DNA of 64,000 bases from Ciona intestinalis (taxonomy: Eukaryota; Chordata; Ascidiacea; Phlebobranchia; Cionidae): assembly GCF_000224145.3 (NCBI RefSeq), contig NW_004190381.2, positions 152,137-216,136 on the forward strand. The letters run 5' to 3'. Shown piece after piece: positions 21,243-31,761 of the stretch. The notes beneath the pieces are model-generated. The model saw only the letters and a list, made by a program, of their open reading frames with translations. It had not been told where the DNA came from and did no database searches. The translations under genes and the position numbers were made by a program. Within the stretch, counting starts at the first letter, position 1; each line of letters starts with the position of its first letter.

Positions 21243-21703
21243 CCACAGAAATAAAAAAGAGTAGAACGCGCAACTGCCCAAAACCGTGATATATTCTTTT
21301 TTCTATTCACGTGACCACCAACTCCGTCCCCATTTCCCTTCGTCTTCATTGTAAAAGATAGGCGCATGGTAGTTTTAGGAGTTTTTAGCTGTTTATTTCA
21401 AAAACTACACCAACTATTCAAGTTTATTAGGCCAGTTTAGTTATTTGGTAGGTTAACGCTTATAGTTTACCACTTTTTAGGAAATTTAATTATTTATTAA
21501 TTTTAATTAAAAACCTTCAAGCAAACAGTTTGTTAGAAATATTTGTATATTAGAAAATAGTTGTTTTGCACAATAACTTTAAATCAAGTCAAAAAATGAA
21601 GAAAAACTACATAAAACGCCCTCGAATCCATCGACTACAATAGTAAACGGGAACGACCCGCAAAAGAGAGAGAGTGTATCGTACTCTCTCCTTTGCCGAC
21701 GTT
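21243..21703. other. No gene recognised
   Basis: AT-rich sequence that ends at the gap with an inverted repeat, AGAGAGAGT...ACTCTCTCC, spaced by 7 bp. Confidence 0.4.
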
Positions 21704-22203
21704 NNNNNNNNNNNNNNNNNNNNNNNNNNNNNNNNNNNNNNNNNNNNNNNNNNNNNNNNNNNNNNNNNNNNNNNNNNNNNNNNNNNNNNNNNNNNNNNNN
21801 NNNNNNNNNNNNNNNNNNNNNNNNNNNNNNNNNNNNNNNNNNNNNNNNNNNNNNNNNNNNNNNNNNNNNNNNNNNNNNNNNNNNNNNNNNNNNNNNNNNN
21901 NNNNNNNNNNNNNNNNNNNNNNNNNNNNNNNNNNNNNNNNNNNNNNNNNNNNNNNNNNNNNNNNNNNNNNNNNNNNNNNNNNNNNNNNNNNNNNNNNNNN
22001 NNNNNNNNNNNNNNNNNNNNNNNNNNNNNNNNNNNNNNNNNNNNNNNNNNNNNNNNNNNNNNNNNNNNNNNNNNNNNNNNNNNNNNNNNNNNNNNNNNNN
22101 NNNNNNNNNNNNNNNNNNNNNNNNNNNNNNNNNNNNNNNNNNNNNNNNNNNNNNNNNNNNNNNNNNNNNNNNNNNNNNNNNNNNNNNNNNNNNNNNNNNN
22201 NNN
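21704..22203. other. Assembly gap, 500 N
   Basis: Exactly 500 unknown bases, which suggests a default gap size. Missing 5' exons of the multicopper oxidase may lie here. Confidence 0.99.
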
Positions 22204-22521
22204 GCTATACGTGTTTTCTAGCTTTGTATCGCTTACAAGAACTAAATGAACACATGCCGACCATGCATTTGTGTAGGCGATTCACGCTCTGTGGGCTCCG
22301 TAATGGCGGACACGAGCGCCGTTTCCTAACTTGGTCTATACTAACTTTGGGATAACCCAATTAGTGACCACTGATTTAAAGCAATTATTTATCTTCACAT
22401 GGCAGACAACAACATTTCTAATCTTAATTTTTACATAATTTGCAAACTCATATGTGCCACCAAGCAAGTTAATAATTTGCATTTGATTTGTTTGGAAATA
22501 AATCCCATTATGACATCACAG

Positions 22522-24276
22522 GTTCGATTCGTGACTCATAAATACACAGGTGAAGTCGTCATTCATTGTCACTTGCTATTCCATGAAGACTCTGGAATGC
22601 TGATGACAACTTATATATCAGAACCAGGTGTTTATACAATTCATTCATGAATGTACCGTGTATATCAGTCGCTATGACACAGCTGTTCTGTTTTGAATGA
22701 ATGAATGTAACTTACTTTATCCTTGTGTAGCCAGAAAAAGACAGCCATTATAACACGGGTTTAACACTTCATGCCCGCTTACGAGTTACCACGTATGTAA
22801 CTTTGTAGGTGTGAGTATTTTCTGTGTTGCTGATAATTTGGACAACCCATTAGTGACCACTGGGTTTGAGCAATTGCCATTAAGTGTTTTGCCCAAGAAC
22901 GGATATGCTCTGTTTGACAGCCTGAAACTTATTGTATAAATTCATTTTCTTACTAAATTTCTTTTTTATATTTATAAACTTTTGCAATTTTGTTTTTAAC
23001 ACTTTCCAAAATCGCTTTTTCTCTTTTACATTTAGAAATACAGTAAGGTGGGGAAAGTTGGGACACTTTTTAACTTTATTTTCTCGTCCCATTTAGTAGT
23101 AAACAAATACCATTTGAAGAAATATAAAACAATATCCTCACGACTTCCATAAACCGTTGGTAATTGTTTAAACACGATTAGGATATTTGGATATTATGTG
23201 ATATCGGTGTCCCATCTTTCCCCACCCTACTATATATAAAAGAGAAACAAAAACACTTTAACCAACACTATGCACCAACCAGTTAAAATTGATGATGTTT
23301 CTATGTTTCCCAGGTACCCAGATTAAAACACACACACCGTCAGGCAATGCTTATCCAGGAACCTGCAACAAAACTGATGTTTTCCCTTTCTATAATTTCC
23401 CACCATGTGAACAAGAACGTGACTATGTTCATAAATACTATCATGGAAATAACAATGGACACGGTCATAGCTATGGGCATAACTATGGTTCTGAACATGA
23501 GCACAGTTACGGCTATGGTCATGAACCGGTCCATAGTCAGGAACAGAGTTATGGAAATGGCTATGAACAAACCACGGGTCAGGAACAAACCACCGGCCAT
23601 GAGCATCAATACAACCAAAAGAATGGCCAGAAAAATGATTTTGTTTTGTTGTTGGGTGCTGATGAGGAAAACGACGAGTTAAACGATAAAAACTTGGATT
23701 ACTTTAATGAATTAAAACGAAAAGAATTCTTGAGCCGGTAATGATTTGAATATGATATAATGTTAATGCTTTATTTTTATAATAGTAAAGTTGATATTTA
23801 TATTGACTTTAGTCCAGAGTGTCTTTAACTTTAATCAGCTGGCTGTTTTGGACCACATTTCTTCAATTGGGTGAGGTTCTGCAGTGAAGCACGCCATGGG
23901 ACCTGGGGTTTAAGCCAGAGTTGGCCCATTACCTCAACATTGTATATGCACATTCTATTCTATATGAGTGAGGTCCCACAGTGAGGCACACCATGGGATC
24001 TGGGGTTTAGGCCAGAGTTCCACATTACCAAAAGTTAGTTCAGTTTTCCATTAATCCTCAGGTGTCAGAACAGTGCCCTACACTAGCACACAAATCGTCC
24101 TGGTATTTCAGAATTTAAATTATTAACCAATTTGGTTTTGGTTGACTAATCCAAAGATAAAAAACACAAAATCGCAAAATCAACTTTTGATAATGAACCA
24201 CAAAGGTTTAAACTTTGTTTTTTTTTCTTACAGATTGAAACAAGACTCGATATTTGATCCTTCATTGTTGTTCTAG
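22522..24276 (+). CDS. Multicopper oxidase, 3' end (laccase/hephaestin-like)
   Basis: Only the C-terminal exons are visible: 22522-22627, 23314-23737 and probably 24234-24276. The first encodes VRFVTHKYTGEVVIHCHLLF then HEDSGM, which is the type 1/trinuclear copper motif HCHxxxHxxxGM of cupredoxin domain 3. The family oxidises phenols or metal ions with reduction of oxygen to water, usually extracellularly. The next exon is unusual: after a Cys-containing linker comes a region of about 60 residues rich in His, Gly, Tyr and Gln (HGHSYGHNYGSEHEHSYGYG), then an acidic end. A donor inside the last codons (AGCCG|GTAATG) and a strong acceptor at 24233 add a short C-terminus, SIFDPSLLF; otherwise the frame stops at 23741. 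The N-terminal domains are not in the visible sequence and may lie in the gap or further upstream. Confidence 0.75.
22735..22910 (-). mobile_element. SINE fragment in the oxidase gene
   Basis: Reverse-oriented tail plus middle segment, in the intron after the copper-motif exon. Confidence 0.7.
23039..23234. mobile_element. MITE copy 8
   Basis: Full copy in the same oxidase intron, 80 bp before the His-rich exon. Confidence 0.8.
23868..24035. repeat. Dispersed repeat 'GGCCAGAGTTGG', tandem pair
   Basis: Two near-identical units of about 85 bp (CACGCCATGGGACCTGGGGT and CACACCATGGGATCTGGGGT) in the last oxidase intron. Confidence 0.7.
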
Positions 24277-24480
24277 GTTTTAAATGCTCAGAGTTTTAGA
24301 TTTGAAACGGTTGTGTGCAGTTTGTTGTTTGGGTTAGGGGTTGACTTATATTGGTGGTATCAACATATGATAGATTTGTTAAAATTGTTTACAATGATGA
24401 GGCTATATAAGCAGATGTGACTGTTGGTTGGCTTGGTCATGTGTTTATTCTCTTTTCTTTTGTTTATTTTCTTTTCTTGT

Positions 24481-24605
24481 CATTAAAGAATATTCATAGA
24501 ATTATAAAACCGCATCTTTATGACTCTTAAAGAGTGTTGTTAATTGTTATAAAAACACGATCAGGAAATACTGAAACTTTTGGGTTTAACTGCCCCCACT
24601 TTTTA
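24481..24605. mobile_element. MITE copy 9 (partial)
   Basis: Interior and degraded right end only. Confidence 0.5.
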
Positions 24606-24866
24606 ATTAAATATTAGATACCGATATATACAATATATATACATTGCATTTTTATTATGAATACAACTCGTTGATTGGGCGTTCTATTTATATCTGCCGA
24701 GGGCTCCGTATGCGTACAAGCACTTGAAATTTGAGTGCGCGCACGGCCTACTAGAGATAGCCCCCGGAAAACATATGGCTAGTATGCCGTGGTGCGCGTA
24801 AAGCTCTATATTGTTATAACTGACAACTGACAACATGTCGGCATGATTGACAAGCCGTAATCGTCC

Positions 24867-24938
24867 GACTCCGTGGCGCAACGGTAGCGCGTCCGACTCC
24901 AGATCGGAAGGTTGCGTGTTCAAATCACGTCGGGGTCC
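24867..24938 (+). tRNA. tRNA-Trp (CCA), copy 1
   Basis: 72 nt. Box A is TGGCGCAACGG, the anticodon loop is ACTCCAGA and the T arm includes GTTCAAATC. The acceptor stem GACTCCG pairs with CGGGGTC, with one T-G wobble. It matches animal tRNA-Trp almost base for base. A T run follows within 10 bp. Confidence 0.93.
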
Positions 24939-25296
24939 GTCAATATTTTTATTTATTTGCGAAATCTGAAATTCCAATATTTTTTTCCCTTTTTGTTCGT
25001 TATATGCTCACTTTATGCGACGTCGCCTTTTTCTATTTTTTTGTTCTCTCGCGTAACTGTTTTAGTTTGACTTTTTAAAAGTGACTGGTCAAGAGGCAGA
25101 TCCATATTTTAGCCACTCCAATTCAAAGCAGGTATTTCTAGTGTTCGCTATTCTGTTATTAGTTAGTTATGTTGACTTATTTGATTTTGTTTCTGCTATT
25201 TATGCTTGGATGAAAATAGAAATAGTGTGCAATTATTAAGAGTAGAACATGTTTGAAGATGGCTAGAGAAAACTCAGCCGCTGGCCCAAGTCTATT

Positions 25297-25491
25297 TATA
25301 GTAGGGTGGGGAAAGATGGAACACTTTTGGTACATAATATTTAAATATCTAATCGTGTTTTAAACAATTAACAACTGTCTATGAGAGTCATAAGAATACC
25401 GTTTTTTAATTATTTTAATGTTCTTTGTTTACTAACAAATGCGACGAGAAAATAGAATAAAAGGGTTTCCCATTCTCCCCACCCTACTATA
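25297..25491. mobile_element. MITE copy 10
   Basis: Full copy between tRNA-Trp 1 and tRNA-Met. Confidence 0.85.
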
Positions 25492-25612
25492 TGCTTCTAA
25501 TGTGCGGGCCAAATATGAATCTTGAATCAAAGCTAAATTTTATTTACCTCTTGTTTACAATAACAAAGATAGAATTACTATATTATCACCGCCTCATGTT
25601 CGTTCATCGTCT

Positions 25613-25685
25613 GCCTCGATGGCGCAGTAGGCAGCGCGTGAGTCTCATAATCTCAAGGTCGTGAGTTCGATCCTCACTCGGGGCA
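25613..25685 (+). tRNA. tRNA-Met (CAT), elongator type
   Basis: 73 nt with anticodon loop CTCATAA and T arm GTGAGTTCGATCCTCAC. The acceptor GCCTCGA pairs with TCGGGGC. It closely resembles the vertebrate elongator tRNA-Met, and a T6 terminator follows at once. Confidence 0.92.
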
Positions 25686-25692
25686 CTTTTTT

Positions 25693-25790
25693 GTATTCGT
25701 GGTAACTCACAGCGGGCACGAAGTGTATGAAACGGAACACCTGTGTTATAATGACTGTAGTTGCCCACCATGCGAAGATAACTTTTATTC
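25693..25790 (+). mobile_element. SINE tail
   Basis: TCGTGGTAACTCACAGCGGG...GAAACGGAACACCTG, directly behind tRNA-Met. Confidence 0.7.
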
Positions 25791-26024
25791 GTTTAATGAT
25801 TAATCATAAAGCAGATATACACAATTTGTTGTTTTAAGTATCGTTTGTGTATTCCTAATTACAAAACCTGAAAATATACAAACTAGTTTTGAATCTGCAT
25901 AAAAAGCGGTTACTTACTTAATAATAAACATACACCGCATGTTTAAAGGAAAGAAAAGCGTCCATATTGTTATTAATGCGATGACTGACAACATGGCGGC
26001 ATGATTGACAAGCTGAAATCGTAC

Positions 26025-26096
26025 GACTCCGTGGCGCAACGGTAGCGCGTCCGACTCCAGATCGGAAGGTTGCGTGTTCAAATCACGTCGGGGTCA
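26025..26096 (+). tRNA. tRNA-Trp (CCA), copy 2
   Basis: Identical to copy 1 over the mature sequence except for the discriminator (A here, C in copy 1), and followed by a T8 terminator. About 45 bp of 5' flank (GCGGCATGATTGACAAGC) is also shared with copy 1, so a segment rather than the tRNA alone was duplicated. Confidence 0.93.
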
Positions 26097-26468
26097 GTCT
26101 TTTTTTTATTTATTTACAAAACATAAAATTTAAACACATTTACTTTTTATACATCTATAGTGCACACTTTAAAAACTAAACAGTTCTCAATTTGCGCTGA
26201 TTTAATCTTATTTGTTAAGTAGTTTTATCGATTTAAGTTCAGAGTTAAACTACACAGAAAAGATTTAATTTTACGATTCTAAAATATGACATACTTACAC
26301 CTATCAATAACAGAGTGTAACTGTATTTAATAAAGTTAGAATGTTATGCAAAAATACTGGAATTAACGGTTAAACAACAGTTACTATGACGCGCTATAAA
26401 ATATATAATAGTAAAAGACATTTAGATAAAACAGTGCTGTACTTTTGTCATGTTTTATTTAATATATA

Positions 26469-26667
26469 TATAGTAGGGTGGGGGAAGATGGGACACCTTT
26501 TCGTTTTATTTTCTTGTCCTATTTAGTACTAAACAACGAACAGCTCAAAGGATTATAAACCATATCCTCACGACTTCCATAGACTGTTGTTAACTGTTTA
26601 AAACATGATCAGGATATGTGGATATTATGTGCTAACTGTCTCCCATCTTACTCCATAGTACTGTATA
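26469..26667. mobile_element. MITE copy 11
   Basis: Full length with a decayed right end, about 90 bp beyond the receptor stop codon. Confidence 0.75.
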
Positions 26668-26759
26668 CATAGTATCGTACATCTCGTGCTCGGTTACGAG
26701 TTAACACGTATGTAAGTTTGCTAGTAATTGTTTTGTGACTTTTCCTGGTTGGTTCGCTT

Positions 26760-29700
26760 CTACCAGCGCTTCAATGATGATATCTTGGCTGCAAGTTTAC
26801 GAAATGCTTTAACAACAACATTTGTGTAAATTAGTGGGTTAACCGCGCTGTTAATTGGGAGAAGAAAGCCAGCGGTTACAGCGTACACAACTTTATCAAT
26901 ACGAATCCCAGAGAGGCTTACAAACGCCATCACACATATTGGCATCCAACAGCAAAAATCGGTGAAGACGAGCCGCATGATTCGGGCTTGAAGCTTTTTA
27001 TTGGCGGCCGCTCTCTTCTCCGTCCCCATGGCTGTCCCTTTCCTATATATCACGATATAACTGACCATGATATAAATAAACAAGACGAAGTTCATGATGA
27101 TAATGGAGGTCGAGTATTCCCAAGTCGCCTCCCCTTTATTTACGAATAGACGAGGCATGCAGACGCTTGTCTCCCCGTAATAACCGATCTCTCCCTTCAC
27201 TTCATAAAGCTCAAATGTTGCTCGCAATTTTTCAACAGCCGACAACCAATTATTCGCAGTGTTGTTGCCCACACGGTCGACTAATTTAAAGATCAAATCT
27301 TTCGATACTTCATCCGTTTTGTAGAACCGGTTCCGATACCATACAGAAAGAACGAAATATCCGGAAGGCAACTTTATCAATGGCGTGAAAGCAAGAACAC
27401 AAGCCAACGCCCAACCTATATGTAGTTATAATTGCGAATGGTTGCAGTTCAACATTCCTCAATGCGAAAGGTCGCATGACGCTCACGAGTCGATGTGTTG
27501 TCATTATCGTCATCATAAACACTGATGCTTCGGTTGCAAGAACCGCAGTCGCTCCCATCAAGCTACACAATGTCCCGCTTCTCCATTCCATGTCATGGTA
27601 GCAATATCTTCCAGAGAAAATGGCGCCCTGTATTGAAATACTGAGAAGGTAAACGCCCATCAGTAAATCTGACATAGCGAGGTTTGTAATAAACCAGGCG
27701 TTTATTCGGGCTGTTGAACTTGGAGTTTTCGCTTTAACCTGACGCTTGATAGTTGTCACTATAACGAGACAGTTGCCAAATATAGACACAACTCCCATGC
27801 CCCAAAATATAGCGCTGAGTATCGGGTTGGCGATCATTTCAAACTGAGAGGAAAATATTGTGGATTTCGTCGTGTTAACAGGACATTCGTCGCTTCCATC
27901 TGAACAGTCTTTGATCCCATCTTCAACCGTCGTTCTCGGTACCGATATTGGGTCCTTGTTTAAACAATAAAACCTCGAACCGCGACATAGCGATTCTATT
28001 TCATCAGAACCATCGTCACAATCAACAACACCATCGCACACACGCGATGACGATATACTGATAGAAGCTCCTTCGATACAAAGATGGCGGTTCGTGCAGT
28101 TAGCTTCGTCGAAACCTTCGGTACAAAGCCCAATAAAGTTGTCGAACCTCGTATCCCCTCCCCGTTGTGCCCGGCGAAGTTTTTCGATCTGTGATTTATA
28201 ATGAACTATAGCGGACACCACGCCGTCACATACTCTGTACTTATAATTCCCGAAGAAACATTTCTTTACGTGTTTGCATGAACCAAGCTCACTCTCGCAA
28301 CCGCATTCGTCATCCCCGTACGGGCAGTCCAAGTAGCCGTCACATTTCGTTCCGCTCATCGCATTAAACTTATGACATTTATATTCCTCTACTTCTTCAT
28401 AAATTCTCATTTTCACGAAACGACGACTAGCTTCGATGCTTAGTGAAAAGTTGCTGTTTTTTTCAAAGATTACTTGGGGATTTACGCAGCCGCTGTTATT
28501 GGTAAAAACCTGACCTTCCGTGCAGTTTCTTTTACTGGCCATGACGCTGCTGCAAGCCTGCTGGTCGCCACACAAACATTCGTCCGATAAATCAAAGCAG
28601 TCGAAAATCCCGTCGCAAATTTGCTTTGGCGAGATTAGCAGCTGGCCGTCTAAACATCTGAAACATTTCATCTTTCCATCTACGAAACAAAGATCCGACT
28701 TATCTGCGCAGTTGACATCGGAGTCTTCTAGGTTTGACTGCGGGATATAGATAGCCCCTCCCCCGCAGGCGTACGAGGATCTTGCCGTGCACTTAAAGCC
28801 GTACTTGTAACTTTTCTTAGGCACAATGTATTTACCAAACACACACTGGTTTGCGAAGGGACTGCATAAATAGGAACCCATGTAAAGCCTGTTGTTGAAG
28901 GCGCATGAAATCAAGGACTCTGTCTTATTAATAATCGAATGGCAAACCTCCCGACCGTGTGAAAGACTCATGTCCTTGATACACCGCCATTTCTCTACCG
29001 TCTTGTTGCTGCTTTGATGAGTTTGAATCGGCCAACATTTCCCAATATCTCTACTACTCCTATACATCAAGATCCTGTGCGTCATAATTTCATCCTCGCA
29101 TTGAAAATACTTCAACTGGCAGTGAACATGCATTCGTTGGAAGCCAATCTCGCACGGGTTGTCGCTTCCATCGCTACACTTCGACACTCCGCTGATTAAA
29201 CCGATCTTATCGATGCAAATTGTATCATTGCGACATCCGCTCTTACCAAACACGCAGCCACATCTAACTTGAGTAGTTGCGCAAGAACAACCGACTTCGT
29301 CACTTCCGTATGGACATTGCTTGACACCATCGCATAGTTGGTGGTGTGGCACGCATGTGGTGTTTCCAACATCGCAACCCCTACCCTCCCCCCTACACCC
29401 GCACTCATAAGCCCAACTTGGACAGGTGCAGTTTTTTTCATCGAATGACGTCACCCCACATTGGGCGGGAACCTGTTTGCGTCTTGTTCCTGTTTGAAAA
29501 AAATGATTATTATTGGGGGGGTGTTACATGTGTACATATATATACCAGATTGTGAGAAGATGGGACACTTTTCATTCTATTTTCTCGTCCCATTTGGTAG
29601 TAAACAAAAAACATTCAAAGAATTATAAAAACGTATTCTCACGACTTCCATAGACCACTGTTAATTGTTTAAAACACGATCAGGATATTTGGATTGATGT

Positions 29701-30158
29701 GATAAAAGTGTCCCATCTCCCCCCACCCTACTATATAAATATGTTCATATATTCGACGTTGCGGGGCTACAGTATGACCGGTATGAGCCAACGCTGTAGC
29801 GTTGTGGTTAGATCGCCAGCCTCTGCAAAAGGATATTCGGGGTTCAAGGCTGGTCGCCATTTTGTCTTATGTAGTGTCTTTGGGCAATTGCTCCAACCTT
29901 GTGGTCACTTATGGGTTGTCCAAATTATTAGCCATACAGAAAAATAATCACCAACAAAGTTACATACGTGAGCGTATTCAACACCAAATATTTCCACCCA
30001 GTGACCACTTATATGGGTTTCTAACTTGTCGGCAAAATATAAAACAACCAAGCACCGAACTACATAAACTTACTTGTAAGAAACGAGAAATCCTCTCTTT
30101 CCAATTCACTTGCGTTTGATTCCACCAAGAACAACAACAGCATCCATAGAAACCTCAT
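26760..30158 (-). CDS. LDL-receptor class A repeat GPCR (GRL101/relaxin-receptor-like)
   Basis: Two exons: a signal-peptide exon (30074-30158, MRFLWMLLLFLVESNA) joined in phase 1 to 29489-26760, about 938 residues. The ectodomain, roughly residues 30-580, is Cys-rich with at least six LDLa-like cores, including CDGVKQCPYGSDEVGC, CDGYLDCPYGDDEC and CDGVVDCDDGSDE. These normally bind calcium and a protein ligand. No leucine-rich repeats are seen, unlike GRL101 or RXFP. The rhodopsin-type 7TM follows: TM1 near 583 (FGNCLVIV), TM2 NLAMSDLLMGVYLL, the TM3 end with THR instead of DRY, and TM7 NSAVNPLIYT. In TM4, near 27405-27410, the frame shifts: ITTY is followed out of frame by IGWALACVLAF. This fits loss of one TA unit from a TATATA run, either a sequence error or a real allele. 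The intron holds a MITE and a SINE. Confidence 0.85.
29541..29735. mobile_element. MITE copy 12 in the receptor intron
   Basis: Full length with a decayed left end (TATACCAGATTGTGAGAAGA). Confidence 0.8.
29790..29972 (+). mobile_element. tRNA-headed SINE in the receptor intron
   Basis: Head GCTGTAGCGTTGTGGTTAGA with box B GGGTTCAAGGC, then the middle segment and the start of the tail. Confidence 0.75.
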
Positions 30159-30321
30159 ATTCAAGTTGTTTATGCGGACACTTCTATATATCTTAACACT
30201 GGGAATGCGGGCTATATATATCTATAGAGCCTATGGTACACGAATGAATGAATGGATGTGAAAATAAAAACGGCAGTCGTTTTGTTTTATACACATTGTG
30301 TACACCTTACGAGTTACCACA

Positions 30322-30519
30322 TATAGTAGGGTGGGGGAAGTTGGGACACATTTTAACTCGATTTTTTTCGTCCAATGTGGTAGTAAACAAGGAACTTTCA
30401 AAAAATTATAAAACTTTATGCTTAAGACTCCCATAGACCGTTGTTAACTGTTTAAAACACGATCAGGATATTTGAATATTATGCGCCGAAGGTGTCCCAT
30501 CTTCCCCCATCCTACTATA
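30322..30519. mobile_element. MITE copy 13
   Basis: Full copy with well-preserved ends, upstream of the receptor gene. Confidence 0.87.
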
Positions 30520-31309
30520 TAACTTTATGGGTTTTTTTGCCTTTACAGTGGTGGTTTATTTTTCTATAGCTTTCAACTGATACCTAATTCAATGAAGTAA
30601 AATACGCGTTGGGGGGAAAAACGACTACTCTTTATTTATCACAAGCTATTATAAATTTACTCTGCCTTAATTAAAATCCATTTAACAAACAAAAAGTACG
30701 TTCGGTACATTGGCTTTATTTAACATAAATATAACTTTTTTATCCTTTCTGTCACGATAAAAGTACACCACTATTTAAATCAACAACAGAAAGAAATGAA
30801 TCAGAAACAAAACGACAATCGTTCTACCAACGAGGTTTAGTATGATACGCCTTTCTTGCCACTGTGGCTACGCAAATGTGAGTTCGTTTCCAACTAAACA
30901 AAGATGAAGTCTGTTGAACTTATTCAACGTCGGTTACAATCGGGGAAACACAAGTCTAATTTTAGACTTTTCGTGATACATCATTCACCAAGCATAAAGC
31001 TAAACCAGTTTACGGTTTAATCTTTTCAAAGTCTGTTTACTTCTGGCTAAGAACCGATAATAGTTTGCTTTCATGTTGCTCATTCAAGGGAAAGAGTGGC
31101 GTATTAAACACGAACAGCTTGTTGCTGTTAATTAATTGATGGTGTCGTTCATTTATCGTTTATTTTCGCCAAAACTAGTTTTAAATGTTGCTTTGAAACA
31201 AGTTTTAATAATATCCCTTTAGTTTTAATTCCTTTTATCCAAACTTGCGTAGTTGCTGGGCTTGAAGTCCTTGTGTATATTTTATACTCAACGCTGAGTC
31301 AACACATTT
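30520..31309. other. No gene recognised
   Basis: AT-rich intergenic sequence without a supported exon. Confidence 0.4.
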
Positions 31310-31493
31310 CGGTTGGGGTAAGATGGAATACCGTTAGCAGTTAATTCTTGTATATTAATATTGTTTTTGACTTTTAACAGCGCCTTTTAGTCGTAAGGAT
31401 ACGGTTAACAATTCAAAATATATTCTTTGTTTACTACTAAATGGGACAATTAACTAGAATGGAAGCATGTCCCATCTTACCCCACCCTACTAA
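31310..31493. mobile_element. MITE copy 14
   Basis: Diverged copy with GGTTGGGGTAAGATGG and CCCATCTTACCCCACCCTAC ends. Confidence 0.7.
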
Positions 31494-31564
31494 ACCTTAA
31501 TCGTGCCCGAGAATAACATTTTTATTAATTTATTTCTGTATGGGTGAGTTTCTTAAAATAATAA

Positions 31565-31761
31565 TATAGTAGGGTGGGGGAAGATGGGACACCTTCAACA
31601 CATAATAACCAAATAGCCGGATCGTGTTTTAAACAATTAACAACGGTCTATGGAAGTCGTGAAGATACAGTTTTATAATTCATTAAATGTTCTTTGTTTA
31701 CTACCGAATAGAAAGAGAAAACTAAACGAAAAGGTGTCCCATCTTCCCCCATCCTACTATA
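31565..31761. mobile_element. MITE copy 15
   Basis: Full, well-preserved copy in the opposite internal orientation to copy 13. Confidence 0.87.

Noticed and set aside
21674-22355. ORFs of about 200 residues across the N run
   Set aside because: Almost entirely unknown bases, so no coding evidence.
23340-23682. Met/Ile-rich ORFs on both strands
   Set aside because: Out-of-frame shadows of the His/Gly/Tyr-rich oxidase exon.
28520-29199. Plus-strand ORFs within the receptor gene
   Set aside because: Antisense shadows of the Cys-rich LDLa exon.
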